Origin: Streptomyces clavifer
GTDB taxonomy: Bacteria; Actinomycetota; Actinomycetes; Streptomycetales; Streptomycetaceae
Assembly (NCBI GenBank): GCA_014651175.1
Contig: BMWJ01000008.1
Span: 62,001 to 126,000 of the forward strand
DNA: 64,000 nucleotides
Direction of reading: 5' to 3'
Part shown: positions 52,540 to 62,129 of the stretch, piece by piece
Layout of the letters: each line of letters starts with the position of its first letter
How positions within the stretch are numbered: the first letter of the stretch is position 1
Notes under the pieces: generated by a model
Told to the model about the DNA's origin: nothing
The model's database searches: none
What the model saw: only the letters and a program-made list of their open reading frames with translations
Position numbers and translations under genes: made by a program

Positions 52540-52971
52540 GGCCAACACCACCTGCCGTGAGGAAAGTCCACGAGGGAGATCCGCAACGGACATCCGCACG
52601 AGGAGGCGCACAAGGATGTGCAGGGGAAAGCGTGGACGACATACATGAGGGGGAGTTCCGCGGGATTCCCGCCGAACTTCCCCCACGATCCCCTGCCTGC
52701 GCACTTCCCGCACGGCCCTGTGGACAGTCCACCGCTTGTGGACAACTCGGCCACCCCTACGAGAAGCGGGGGAGCCGCACAGTCGAGGCGCCGAGGCATG
52801 CGGACGGAGGACGGCGCGGTCCGGATGCGGACCGGTCGAGCCGAGTGCCCCTGGCTGTGCGAACCGACGAGCACCGGGCCGCGCGGACCCGAACAGCTGG
52901 CCGGGCGAGCCCGACAGTTGGCCGCGCCCGCCCGGCGCCGAGCCGTGCGAGCCCGACGCCGGGCCGTGGAG
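52540..52971. other. Intergenic region
   Basis: 432 bp between two leftward genes. I see no gene and no strong hairpin. The DNA just upstream of the SAF gene (about 52540-52700) should hold its promoter. Confidence 0.5.
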
Positions 52972-53820
52972 CTAAGGGAGGTCCACCCCCGTGTGGATCC
53001 CGTCCAGGGCGTGCACGCAGATGCAGTCACGGTCCGCGGTCGCGGGCAGCGTGGCCACCGCGTCGAACAGCACCGACCGCAGCCGGTCCACATTGGCGGC
53101 GAACACCTTCAGCACGTCGCCGTGGTTGACACCCTCACCGGCCTCGGCGCCCGCGTCGAGGTCCGTCACCAGCGTCAGCGTCGTGTAGCAGAGCCCCAGT
53201 TCACGGGCGAGGACCGCTTCGGGGTGCCCCGTCATGCCGACCACGGACCAGCCCATGGCCGCGTGCCATCGCGATTCCGCACGGGTCGAGAAGCGCGGCC
53301 CCTCGACCACGACCAGCGTGCCGCCGTCCACCGGGTCCCAGTCGCGTCCGCGGGCCGCGGCGAGGGCCGCCTTGCGCCCCTCCGGACAGTACGGATCGGC
53401 GAAGCCGAGGTGCACGACGTTCGGCTCGACGCCGTCCGACCTGGTCTCCCCGTCGTAGTAGGTCTGCGTACGGGCCTTGGTGCGGTCCACCAGCTGATCC
53501 GGTACGAGCAGGGTGCCCGGCCCGTACTCCGGACGCAGGCCGCCGACGGCACACGGGCCCAGCACCTGCCGTACGCCGACGGAGCGCAGGGCCCAGAGGT
53601 TGGCGCGGTAGTTGATGCGGTGCGGCGGAAGGTGGTGGCCGCGTCCGTGACGCGGCAGGAAAGCCACCCTGCGGCCCGCGATCTCACCCAGGAAGAGGGA
53701 GTCGCTCGGAGCCCCGTACGGGGTGTCCACCTGGACCTCGGTCACGTCCTCCAGGAAGGAGTAGAAGCCCGATCCGCCGATCACGCCGATATCCGCTGTA
53801 CCCGTTTCTGCGTTCACCAT
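52972..53820 (-). CDS. mtnP: S-methyl-5'-thioadenosine phosphorylase
   Basis: A 282-residue purine nucleoside phosphorylase (PNP/MTAP family 2) that converts methylthioadenosine plus phosphate to adenine and methylthioribose-1-phosphate in methionine salvage and polyamine metabolism. IGVIGGSGFYSFL opens the fold, FLPRHGRGHHLPPHRINYRA binds phosphate, and VVEGPRFSTRAESRWHAAMG with VVGMTGHPEAVLARELGLCY form the nucleoside site. Related enzymes using methylthioinosine cannot be excluded. It is leftward, downstream of the FmdB gene by 89 bp, probably co-transcribed. Confidence 0.88.
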   Translation of the reverse strand: MVNAETGTADIGVIGGSGFYSFLEDVTEVQVDTPYGAPSDSLFLGEIAGRRVAFLPRHGRGHHLPPHRINYRANLWALRSVGVRQVLGPCAVGGLRPEYGPGTLLVPDQLVDRTKARTQTYYDGETRSDGVEPNVVHLGFADPYCPEGRKAALAAARGRDWDPVDGGTLVVVEGPRFSTRAESRWHAAMGWSVVGMTGHPEAVLARELGLCYTTLTLVTDLDAGAEAGEGVNHGDVLKVFAANVDRLRSVLFDAVATLPATADRDCICVHALDGIHTGVDLP

Positions 53821-53909
53821 GCGGTCACACTAACCGGGCACGCGCGACCGGGACCCCGCCGAGTGGATCAGCGGGGTCCCGGTGAAGCGTATGAGGTACG
53901 TGCTCGGCC

Positions 53910-54251
53910 TCAGGCCGCCGACGTACCGCCCGACGAGGAACTCGCCGGAGAGGGCGACGCCGAGGACGACGTCGAAGCGGTCGGCTTCGAGTCCGATCCC
54001 GACGTGGACGGCGTGGTGGAAGCGGAACCGGACGCCTTCGCGGACGACGTGGCCGGCGTGCTGCTCGACGAGGAGCCGCGGCTGTCGTTCCGGTAGAAAC
54101 CGGAACCCTTGAAGACGATGCCGACCGCCGAGAACACCTTCTTGAGGCGTCCTTCGCAGTTCGGGCACACGGTCAGGGCATCATCGGTGAACTTCTGCAC
54201 CGCCTCGAGGCCCTCGCCGCACTCGGTGCACTGGTACTGATAGGTCGGCAC
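53910..54251 (-). CDS. FmdB-family zinc ribbon protein
   Basis: A 113-residue protein. The N-terminal zinc ribbon (Cys8, Cys11, Cys29, Cys32 in PTYQYQCTECGEGLE and CPNCEG) is followed by VFSAVGIVFKGSGFYRNDS, the typical FmdB end, and then a Ser/Thr/Ala-rich tail of about 55 residues. FmdB was named as a putative regulator of methylamine and amide metabolism, but its role in Streptomyces is unknown. AGGAGGATCAAG precedes the ATG. A small inverted repeat-rich stretch with AGTGCTAACGA sits just upstream. Confidence 0.88.
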   Translation of the reverse strand: MPTYQYQCTECGEGLEAVQKFTDDALTVCPNCEGRLKKVFSAVGIVFKGSGFYRNDSRGSSSSSTPATSSAKASGSASTTPSTSGSDSKPTASTSSSASPSPASSSSGGTSAA

Positions 54252-54317
54252 TTGATCCTCCTGGCACTCTCACTCAATGAGTGCTAACGACGGTCCATAC
54301 TGACGTATTCCGAGCCA

Positions 54318-55598
54318 TCAGTCCACCGTGACCGGCTCGCGGTGACCGATCCCACGCGCCACGGTCCGTCCCTGGAGCCTCGGTGTCAGCCGCGAACGCA
54401 GGGCCAGCAGGGTCACCAGGGCCAGTGCCGTACCGATCAGCGGCACCACGAAACCGGTGCTCGCACCATGTGCGTCGGCGAGCTGTCCGGACACCGTGAC
54501 GGCGGCCGCCTGGCCCAGCGCCACCGCGCCGGTCAGCCAGGTGAAGGCCTCCGTCCGGGCGGACGCCGGCACCAGGTCCTCGACCAGCGTGTAGCCGCTG
54601 ATCAGCGCGGGGGCGATGCAGAGCCCGACCAGCAGGCCCAGTCCGGCCAGCAGCGGCACGGAGTGCACCGCCCAGAGTCCGGAAGCGGTCAGGGTCAGGG
54701 CCACGTACCCGACGATCAGGCGGCGGCGCGGGCTGCTCTTCCAGGCGACGGCCCCGCAGGCGATCCCCGCCAGCATGTTGCCAGCCGCGAAGACCCCGTA
54801 CAGCAGGCCGTTGACGCCGGGGCGGCCGATCTCCTCGGAGAACGCCGTCAGGGAGACCTGCATGCCGCCGAAGACGGCGCCGATGCCCAGGAAGGTGATC
54901 GCGAGGACGCGGACGCCGGGTACGGAGAGGGCCGAGCGGTGCGGCTCGGCGGCCGTCGCGGCGCTGCGGGGCGCGGGCTGGGTGGCGCGCTGGGCGGCGA
55001 ACAGGAGGCCGCCGACGAGCGTCAGCGCACCCTTGGCGATCAGACCGGCCGCCGGGTGCACGCCGGTGCACAGCGCCGTCGCCAGCACCGGTCCCACGAC
55101 GAAGGTGAATTCATCCGTCACGGACTCGAAGGCGGCAGCAGTGGACATCAGCGGGGAGGCCGGCCGCCCCGGAGCGGCACCGAGCGTGGCCGCCCAGCGG
55201 GCCCGGACCATCGGTCCGACCTGCGGGATGGAGGCGCCGGTGGGCACCGCTGCCAGGAACAACACCCAGAGGGGCGCGTCCGCCAGCGCGAGCGCCGTGA
55301 GCACGCCGACGGAAGCGGCGTGCACCAGTACGCCGGGCACGAGCACGGAACGCTGGCCGAAACGGTCGGCGAGCCTGCCGCTCTGCGGAGCGAACAGCGC
55401 CATCGAGACACCGGACACGGCCGCCACGGCGCCCGCGCTGCCGTACGAGCCGGTGGTGTGCTGAACCAGGAGCACGATGCCGATGGTCAGCATCGCGAAG
55501 GGCTGCCGGGCCGCGAAGCCCGGAAGGAGGAAGGTCCACGCACCGGGGGTGCGCAGCAACTGCCCGTAACCGGGGCGGTCGGAGACCGTGGACGCCAC
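54318..55598 (-). CDS. MFS transporter (12-helix)
   Basis: A 426-residue polytopic membrane protein with two sets of six helices. GFAARQPFAMLTIGIVLLVQ is helix 1, SGRLADRFGQRSVLVPGVLV is the motif A loop, and the second half begins VPGVRVLAITFLGIGAVFGG. Charged residues in the loops suggest an exporter of a small metabolite. GTG at 55598 has AAGGACC directly before it, with unusually short spacing; a GTG/ATG further upstream is possible. Leftward, upstream of the FmdB gene. Confidence 0.85.
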   Translation of the reverse strand: MASTVSDRPGYGQLLRTPGAWTFLLPGFAARQPFAMLTIGIVLLVQHTTGSYGSAGAVAAVSGVSMALFAPQSGRLADRFGQRSVLVPGVLVHAASVGVLTALALADAPLWVLFLAAVPTGASIPQVGPMVRARWAATLGAAPGRPASPLMSTAAAFESVTDEFTFVVGPVLATALCTGVHPAAGLIAKGALTLVGGLLFAAQRATQPAPRSAATAAEPHRSALSVPGVRVLAITFLGIGAVFGGMQVSLTAFSEEIGRPGVNGLLYGVFAAGNMLAGIACGAVAWKSSPRRRLIVGYVALTLTASGLWAVHSVPLLAGLGLLVGLCIAPALISGYTLVEDLVPASARTEAFTWLTGAVALGQAAAVTVSGQLADAHGASTGFVVPLIGTALALVTLLALRSRLTPRLQGRTVARGIGHREPVTVD

Positions 55599-55911
55599 GG
55601 TCCTTGCCTTTCTGCCGCCTGGTGGCCGTGCTCCCCTGCGCGGCACCGCACCGGGGTGCGGGCTCGGCCGGGAGCTGCCGAGAGCTGTCCTCTTCGCGCG
55701 GAACTGCGGTAGATGCCGGGCGCTCGCTGCAGAGGCGAAAGGACGCCACGACCGCCATACGGTCGCGCCAGCTCTGCATCAGGCAGAGTTGGTCGATCAA
55801 GATCAATACGGGTGGATCACTGGGTGGATCATGTGGAGCAGTCCTTCATCTTACAGGCACCGCTACCGGTGTGCCTGTGATTGCGCCCGAGGTTCGCATC
55901 ACCACCTCTGA
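55599..55911. other. Intergenic region
   Basis: 313 bp between the MFS gene start and the antiporter end. It should hold the MFS promoter. CACCAC and GTGGTG arms at about 55899-55920, overlapping the antiporter stop, may form a weak terminator. No gene seen. Confidence 0.45.
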
Positions 55912-57564
55912 TCAGTGGTGTGCCCTCGTGTCGCCCGGGGCGCCACCCGATGAGCTCCCCGGCGCACCCCCCTGCGCACCGCCCGGCTGTCCCTCGCCAC
56001 CCCTGCCCAGCTTCTTGGCCAGCTTCTTCACCTGCGGCGCGTCCGACGCGCGGCCGCTGTCCGGGCGGCCACGGCCGCCCGTCCCCAGCCAGCCGGCCAG
56101 CTTGCCGCCCTCGCCGACCGCCCGCAACCGTGCTTCCGCCGCGTCGCGCACCGGATCGGTCGCGACCACCAGGAGCTCGTCCCCGCGCCGGAGCACGGTG
56201 GACGGGGCGGGGACGAAGCTCTTCCCGTCCCGGACGACGAGGGTGACGGCGGCTCCGGAGGGCAGCCGCAGCTCGGCGACCTCCACGCCGTGCATCTTCG
56301 ACTTCCCCGGGATGGAGACGGACAGCAGGTGCCCGCGCAGCCGCTCCAGGGGCGCCGACTCGATGCCCAGGTCCGCGGCCTCGGACGGGTCGTCCGAGAT
56401 CTTCAGCGCCCTGGCGAGCCAGGGCAGGGTCGGACCCTGGATCAGCGTGTAGACGACGACGAGCACGAAGACGATGTTGAAGACCCGGGTGCTGCCCTCG
56501 ATCCCGGACACCATGGGGATGGTGGCCAGGATGATGGGGACGGCGCCGCGCAGCCCCGCCCAGGACATGAGGGCCTTCTCGCGCCGCGGCAGACGGAACG
56601 GCGCGAGGCTGATGAAGACGGACAAGGGCCGGGCGACGGCCGTGAGTACCAGCCCCACGACCACGGCGGGCCAGAAGTCGTCGATGAGGTCGTGCGGGGT
56701 GACCAGCAGGCCGAGCAGGACGAACATGCCGATCTGCGCCAGCCAGCCGAGCCCGTCCGCGAAACCCCGGGTGGCCGGCCAGTGCGGCAGCTTGGAGTTG
56801 CCGAGGATCATCGCGGCCAGGTAGACGGCCAGGAACCCACTGCCGTGGACCATGGCGCCCGCCGCGTACGCGGAGACGGCGATGGCCATGACGGCGATCG
56901 GGTAGAGGCCGGACGCGGGAAGTGCCACGTGACGCAGTCCCAAGGCGCCGAGCCAGCCCACCGCCAGGCCGATGGCCGCCCCGATGGCCAGCTCCAGGGC
57001 TATCTCGCCGACGAGCACGTACCAGTGCTCCACCGGGCCGACGGCGGAGAACGCCACGACCAGGATGACGACGGGAGCGTCGTTGAAGCCGGACTCGGCC
57101 TCCAGGACACCGGTGATCCGGGAGGGGAGCGGGACCCTGCGCAGCACGGAGAAGACGGCCGCGGCGTCGGTGGAGGAGACGACGGCGCCGATGATCAGGG
57201 CCTGTCGCCAGTCGAGGCCGACGAGATAGTGCGCCGCGCTCGCGGTGACGCCCACGCTGATGCCCACGCCGACGGTCGACAGCATGGCTGCCGCCGGCAG
57301 TGCGGGTTTGACTTCTTTCCACTTCGTGCCCAGGCCGCCCTCGGCCAGGATGACGACCAGGGCGGCGTAGCCGATCACCTGGGTCAGCTCGGCGTTGTCG
57401 AACTTGACGTCGAAGATGCCGTCCTGGCCCATGGCGATGCCGATGCCGAGGTACAGGAGCAGGCTGGGGAGCCCGCTGCGGGACGAGATGCGTACGGCCG
57501 CGACGGCGACCAGCAGGACGAGCGAGCAGACGAGCAGAAGTTCGTTGAGCGCGTGGACGGTCAG
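55912..57564 (-). CDS. Potassium/proton antiporter (CPA2, CvrA-like) with RCK_C domain, CTG start
   Basis: A 550-residue cation/H+ antiporter. Helices span residues about 5-390 with the CPA signature region SSTDAAAVFSVLRR and GVLEAESGFNDAPVVILVVA (paired acidic residues). A TrkA_C/RCK_C regulatory domain follows (about 420-490, GVEVAELRLPSGAAVTLVVR, PSTVLRRGDELLVVA) and then a disordered Gly/Pro tail. The well-matched coding sequence extends upstream of the first ATG (57432) through LTVHALNELLLVCSLVLLVA. The only start there is CTG at 57564, with GGAAGGA 7-8 nt before it, so a CTG start is inferred. It keeps K+ and pH balance. Confidence 0.82.
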   Translation of the reverse strand: MTVHALNELLLVCSLVLLVAVAAVRISSRSGLPSLLLYLGIGIAMGQDGIFDVKFDNAELTQVIGYAALVVILAEGGLGTKWKEVKPALPAAAMLSTVGVGISVGVTASAAHYLVGLDWRQALIIGAVVSSTDAAAVFSVLRRVPLPSRITGVLEAESGFNDAPVVILVVAFSAVGPVEHWYVLVGEIALELAIGAAIGLAVGWLGALGLRHVALPASGLYPIAVMAIAVSAYAAGAMVHGSGFLAVYLAAMILGNSKLPHWPATRGFADGLGWLAQIGMFVLLGLLVTPHDLIDDFWPAVVVGLVLTAVARPLSVFISLAPFRLPRREKALMSWAGLRGAVPIILATIPMVSGIEGSTRVFNIVFVLVVVYTLIQGPTLPWLARALKISDDPSEAADLGIESAPLERLRGHLLSVSIPGKSKMHGVEVAELRLPSGAAVTLVVRDGKSFVPAPSTVLRRGDELLVVATDPVRDAAEARLRAVGEGGKLAGWLGTGGRGRPDSGRASDAPQVKKLAKKLGRGGEGQPGGAQGGAPGSSSGGAPGDTRAHH

Positions 57565-57781
57565 GGTCCGTTCCTTCCCTGCGTACGCCTTCCGGATCGA
57601 TCTCCGGAAGGCCAGTACTTCGTTACCTTACCTAATCTTTAACGTTTCCTTGACGCGTTCGAGTGTTCGTACGGGGACTGCGCAAATGGATGCATCCCCA
57701 TACCGCGTCCGAGTGGCTCGGGCGGGGCGCCTATGGTTGCTCCAGCACGCCCAGGACCACCCTGCCCCTCGAAGGACAGCG

Positions 57782-60526
57782 ATGCCCGCCAACACAACCG
57801 CCCCTTCCGGTTCTTCCGATGCGAAGAAGCCCGGCAGGAAGAAGGGGCGACGCGCCCGCCTGTTCGTGATCGTCCTGGTGCTGGCGCTTGTCGCGGGTGT
57901 CGGTTACGGCGCGTTCTGGTCCGTATCCACGGTCCGGGCCTCGTACCCGCAGACCACCGGCTCCATAGAACTCAAGGGTCTGACCGGCAACGTCGACGTC
58001 AAACGCGACAGTTACGGGATCCCGCAGATCTACGCGGACTCCGACAGCGACCTCTTCCGCGCCCAGGGCTTCGTCCAGGCCCAGGACCGTTTCTGGGAGA
58101 TGGACGTCCGCCGCCACATGACGTCGGGCCGGCTCTCCGAGATGTTCGGCTCCGGCCAGGTGGAGACCGACGCCTTCCTGCGCACGCTGGGATGGCGCAA
58201 GGTCGCGCAGAAGGAGTACGACACAAAGCTCGACGAGGACACCAAGAAGAACCTCCAGTCGTATGCGGAGGGGGTGAACGCGTATCTCGAGGGCAAGGAC
58301 GGCAAGGACATCTCCGTCGAGTACGCGGCCCTCGGCCTGACCAACGACTACAAGCCCACCGAGTGGACCCCGGTCGACTCGGTCGCCTGGCTGAAGGCGA
58401 TGGCCTGGGACCTGCGCGGGAACATGCAGGACGAGATCGACCGCTCGCTGATGACCAGCAGGCTCAGCACGAAGCAGATCAAGAGCCTCTACCCGGACTA
58501 CCCGTTCGACAAGAACAAGCCGATCGTCGAGCAGGGCGGGGTCTCCCCGGTCACCGGCGCGTTCGATCCCGACGCCGAACCGTCGGACGGCATCGGTGAG
58601 GAGACCGTCGAGGGTGCGACCGAGGGCCTGAACACGCAGCTCTCCGCGCTCTCCGACACCCTCGACGAGATCCCGGCCCTGCTCGGTCCCAACGGCAACG
58701 GCATCGGATCGAACTCCTGGGTCGTCTCCGGGACGCACACGACCACCGACAAGCCCCTGCTGGCCAACGACCCGCACCTGGCGCCCATGCTGCCCTCGCT
58801 CTGGTACCAGATGGGGCTGCACTGCCGTGAGGTCTCGGAGGCCTGCCGGTACGACACCGCCGGTTACACGTTCTCCGGGATGCCCGGTGTGATCATCGGT
58901 CACAACCAGGACATCGCCTGGGGCTTCACCAACCTCGGCGCCGACGTCACCGACCTCTTCCTGGAGAAGGTCTCGGCGGACGGCTACCAGTACGACGGCA
59001 AGACCGAGCCCTTCGTCAGCCGTGAGGAGACCATCAAGGTCGCCGGCGGCAGGAGCCGGAAGATCACCGTCCGGGAGACCAACAACGGGCCGCTGGTCTC
59101 CGACCGCAGCAGTGAGATGGCGAAGGTCGGCAAGAAGGCGCCGGTCACCAACTCCGCCCCGGACCGCGGTGACGGTTACGCGGTCGCGCTCAAGTGGACC
59201 GCGCTGGACCCCGGCAAGTCGATGGACGCGGTCTTCGAGCTCAACCGGGCCAAGGACTTCAAGACGTTCCAGGCGGCCGCCGAGCACTTCGAGGTGCCCT
59301 CGCAGAACCTCATCTACGCGGACACCGAGGGCAACATCGGCTACCAGGCCCCGGGCAAGATCCCCGTCCGCGTCAAGGGCGACGGCACGATGCCGAGTCC
59401 TGGCTGGACGTCGGACTACGGCTGGGAGAAGGAGCCGGTCCCGTTCGACGAGCTGCCGTTCGAGTACAACCCCGAGCGCGGCTACATCGTCACCGCCAAC
59501 CAGGCCGTCATCGACGACTCGTACGACCACATGCTCACGAAGGACTGGGGCTACGGCGCCCGCAGCCAGCGGATCAACGACCTCATCGGGGAGAAGATCA
59601 AGCGCGGCGAGAAGATCTCCACCGACGACATGCAGACGATGCAGATGGACAACCAGAGCGCGATCGCCGCGGAGCTGGTCCCGACGCTGCTGAAGATCGG
59701 CATCTCCGACGAGAGCGTCCGCGAGGCCCAGAAGCTGCTGGAGGGCTGGGACTACACCCAGGAGCCCGACTCCGCCGCCGCCGCGTACTTCAACGGCGTC
59801 TGGCGCAACATCCTCAAGCTGGCCTTCGGCAACAAACTGCCCAAGGAGCTCCGCGCCAAGGGCGACTGCCTCAGCGTGCTGCCCGCCACCAGCACCGGGC
59901 CGGTGGACGAGCAGACCAAGCGTGTGCGGGAGTGCGGTCAGCGCGACCCCGCCACGGCGCAGCCGGACGGCGGCGACCGCTGGTACGAGGTCGTGAACTC
60001 CATCCTCGACGACACGGACAACGAATGGTGGAAGGTGCCCGCCCAGGGGCGCGACGAGGCGATCGAGAACCGCGACCAGCTCTTCGCCCGCGCCATGAAG
60101 GACGCCCGCTGGGAGCTGACCGCCGAGCTGGGCAAGGACATCAGCACCTGGAGCTGGGGCCGGCTGCACCAGCTGACCCTGCGCAACCAGACGCTCGGCA
60201 AGGAGGGCCCCGACCTGCTGCAGCGGGCCCTCAACCGGGGTCCGTGGCACCTCGGCGGCGGCGAGGCGGCGGTCAACGCCACCGGCTGGAACGCGGCGGG
60301 CGGCTACGACGTGATCTGGGTTCCGTCGATGCGCATGGTCGTCAACGTCGGGGAGTGGGACAAGTCCCGCTGGATCAACCTCACGGGCGCCTCGGGGCAC
60401 GCGTTCAGCGCGCACTACACCGATCAGACCGACAAGTGGGTCGACGGTGACCTGCTCGACTGGTCCTTCGGGTCCGACGCGGTCGGCGAGTCCACGGTCG
60501 ACACCCTGACGCTCAAGAAACCCTAG
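57782..60526 (+). CDS. Penicillin acylase family protein (N-terminal nucleophile amidase)
   Basis: A 914-residue Ntn-hydrolase precursor anchored or exported by an N-terminal helix (ARLFVIVLVLALVAGVGYGA, about 25-47). The alpha chain runs to about residue 309. Auto-cleavage before Ser310 in GNGIGSNSWVVSG generates the beta chain with Ser as nucleophile. FSGMPGVIIGHNQDIAWGFT is a conserved beta-chain segment. The enzyme hydrolyses amides such as acyl-homoserine lactones, beta-lactams or cyclic lipopeptides; the substrate here is not known. AAGGA lies 5 nt before the ATG. The last 4 bp overlap the convergent cyclo-ligase gene. Confidence 0.9.
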   Translation: MPANTTAPSGSSDAKKPGRKKGRRARLFVIVLVLALVAGVGYGAFWSVSTVRASYPQTTGSIELKGLTGNVDVKRDSYGIPQIYADSDSDLFRAQGFVQAQDRFWEMDVRRHMTSGRLSEMFGSGQVETDAFLRTLGWRKVAQKEYDTKLDEDTKKNLQSYAEGVNAYLEGKDGKDISVEYAALGLTNDYKPTEWTPVDSVAWLKAMAWDLRGNMQDEIDRSLMTSRLSTKQIKSLYPDYPFDKNKPIVEQGGVSPVTGAFDPDAEPSDGIGEETVEGATEGLNTQLSALSDTLDEIPALLGPNGNGIGSNSWVVSGTHTTTDKPLLANDPHLAPMLPSLWYQMGLHCREVSEACRYDTAGYTFSGMPGVIIGHNQDIAWGFTNLGADVTDLFLEKVSADGYQYDGKTEPFVSREETIKVAGGRSRKITVRETNNGPLVSDRSSEMAKVGKKAPVTNSAPDRGDGYAVALKWTALDPGKSMDAVFELNRAKDFKTFQAAAEHFEVPSQNLIYADTEGNIGYQAPGKIPVRVKGDGTMPSPGWTSDYGWEKEPVPFDELPFEYNPERGYIVTANQAVIDDSYDHMLTKDWGYGARSQRINDLIGEKIKRGEKISTDDMQTMQMDNQSAIAAELVPTLLKIGISDESVREAQKLLEGWDYTQEPDSAAAAYFNGVWRNILKLAFGNKLPKELRAKGDCLSVLPATSTGPVDEQTKRVRECGQRDPATAQPDGGDRWYEVVNSILDDTDNEWWKVPAQGRDEAIENRDQLFARAMKDARWELTAELGKDISTWSWGRLHQLTLRNQTLGKEGPDLLQRALNRGPWHLGGGEAAVNATGWNAAGGYDVIWVPSMRMVVNVGEWDKSRWINLTGASGHAFSAHYTDQTDKWVDGDLLDWSFGSDAVGESTVDTLTLKKP

Positions 60527-61116
60527 GCGGGCCCCCGGGGTGCGAAGTGCCGCGCCCCGGCAGGTGTGACAGCGGCGTCCACGGGGTGGTCGTGCGGTTC
60601 CTCCGGAACCTGTGCGACCACCTCGTCGTCGTACAGCAGGACGACGAGGGCCGGGTGGGCCCCGGCCGCCGCCAGCCGGGCCAGCACCCTGTCGTAGCTG
60701 CCCCCGCCGCGGCCCAGCCGCATCCCGCGCCGGTCCACGGCGAGTCCGGGCAGCAGCACCACGTCGGCGGCGACGACCGCTTCGGGACCCAGCCGTACAC
60801 CGACCGGCTCCAGCAGGCCCCGCCCGGCGGGGGCGAGATGCTCCGGGCCCTCGTACGCGGCCCAGTCCAGGTCGTTGTCCGGCAGGAGCACCGGCAGCAG
60901 CACCCTCACACCCCGGGCGCGCAGCGCGTCCAGGAGCACGTGCGTGCCGGGCTCGCGCCCCACGGACACGTACGCCGCCACGGTCCGGGCCGAGGCCAGC
61001 TCCGGGAGGTCCGATGCGACGGCGGAGAGAACCGCGGCGGCGTCCCTGACGTCTTCAGAGGTCAGGAGCCGTCGCGCGGCGAGGAGTTCACGCCTCAACA
61101 GGGCCTTTCGGGACAT
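60523..61116 (-). CDS. 5-formyltetrahydrofolate cyclo-ligase
   Basis: A 197-residue enzyme that converts 5-formyl-THF to 5,10-methenyl-THF with ATP. MSRKALLRRELLAARRLL is the N-terminal helix, VGREPGTHVLLDALRARGVR the substrate helix, and VLLPGLAVDRRGMRLGRGGG then SYDRVLARL the ATP/phosphate loop with the GxGxGxYDR pattern. The ATG at 61116 has little SD sequence; TTG at 61128 in frame is an alternative. It is divergent from galU and convergent with the acylase gene. Confidence 0.88.
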   Translation of the reverse strand: MSRKALLRRELLAARRLLTSEDVRDAAAVLSAVASDLPELASARTVAAYVSVGREPGTHVLLDALRARGVRVLLPVLLPDNDLDWAAYEGPEHLAPAGRGLLEPVGVRLGPEAVVAADVVLLPGLAVDRRGMRLGRGGGSYDRVLARLAAAGAHPALVVLLYDDEVVAQVPEEPHDHPVDAAVTPAGARHFAPRGPA

Positions 61117-61222
61117 GTCATCGTTCAACGGTTGCTCGCAAACCTCGTTAATGGGGTTGTATGAGTACGAAGTTAACCGGACGCTCATCTTCCGCCCATA
61201 CGCACCGGATACAGTTCTGCGC

Positions 61223-62125
61223 ATGAATCAGTCGCGCCCCAGGATCAGCAAAGCTGTCATTCCAGCTGCAGGTCTCGGCACCCGGTTCCTGCCGGCAACC
61301 AAGGCCACTCCCAAGGAGATGCTGCCTGTCGTCGACAAGCCCGCCATCCAGTATGTCGTCGAGGAGGCCGTCACCGCTGGCCTCTCCGACGTACTGATGA
61401 TCACCGGTCGGAACAAGCGTCCCCTGGAGGACCACTTCGACCGGAACTACGAGCTGGAGTCCGCGCTGACCCGCAAGGGAGACGCCGAGCGGCTCTCCAA
61501 GGTGCAGGAGTCCAGCGACCTGGCCACCATGCACTACGTCCGTCAGGGCGACCCGCGTGGCCTCGGTCACGCCGTCCTGTGTGCCGCCCCGCACGTCGGC
61601 GACCAGCCGTTCGCCGTCCTCCTCGGTGACGACCTGATCGACCCGCGCGATCCGCTGCTCGCCCGCATGGTCGAGATCCAGGAGCGCGAGGGCGGCAGCG
61701 TCGTCGCGCTCATGGAGGTCGACCCGGCGCAGATCCACATGTACGGCTGCGCGGCCACCGACGCCACCGCCGACGGCGACGTCGTCCGGGTCACCGGCCT
61801 GGTGGAGAAGCCCGACCGGGCCGACGCACCCAGCAACCTCGCCGTCATCGGCCGCTACGTGCTGGACCCCGCGATCTTCGACATACTGCGCCACACCGAG
61901 CCCGGCCGCGGCGGCGAGATCCAGCTCACCGACGCACTCCAGCTGCTGGCCGAGGACGAGAAGATCGGTGGCCCGGTACACGGCGTCGTCTTCAAGGGCC
62001 GCCGCTACGACACCGGTGACCGGGGCGACTATCTGCGTGCCATTGTCAGGCTCGCGTGCGAACGTGAGGACCTGGGCCCGGACTTCCGGACCTGGCTGCG
62101 CAGTTACGTCAACGAGGAGTTGTAA
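61223..62125 (+). CDS. galU: UTP-glucose-1-phosphate uridylyltransferase
   Basis: A 300-residue nucleotidyltransferase making UDP-glucose for cell-wall polymers, glycogen and trehalose precursors. The motif KAVIPAAGLGTRFLPATKAT opens the fold, VVDKPAIQYVVEEAV and HYVRQGDPRGLGHAVLCA bind nucleotide, and VGLVEKP-type EKPDRADAPSNLAVIGRYVL holds the sugar site. Length and motifs are typical of bacterial GalU. It starts at ATG 61223 and is followed after 4 bp by moeA, so co-transcription is likely. Confidence 0.93.
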   Translation: MNQSRPRISKAVIPAAGLGTRFLPATKATPKEMLPVVDKPAIQYVVEEAVTAGLSDVLMITGRNKRPLEDHFDRNYELESALTRKGDAERLSKVQESSDLATMHYVRQGDPRGLGHAVLCAAPHVGDQPFAVLLGDDLIDPRDPLLARMVEIQEREGGSVVALMEVDPAQIHMYGCAATDATADGDVVRVTGLVEKPDRADAPSNLAVIGRYVLDPAIFDILRHTEPGRGGEIQLTDALQLLAEDEKIGGPVHGVVFKGRRYDTGDRGDYLRAIVRLACEREDLGPDFRTWLRSYVNEEL

Positions 62126-62129
62126 CAGC

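Noticed and set aside
57621-57645. Iron-box-like sequence TTACCTTACCTAATC before the acylase gene
   Set aside because: Only one imperfect half of a DmdR/IdeR box is visible.
57731-60415. 894-codon leftward open frame opposite the penicillin acylase gene
   Set aside because: Arg/Val/Gly-rich antisense composition and no recognisable domain, while the sense strand has the complete acylase motifs.
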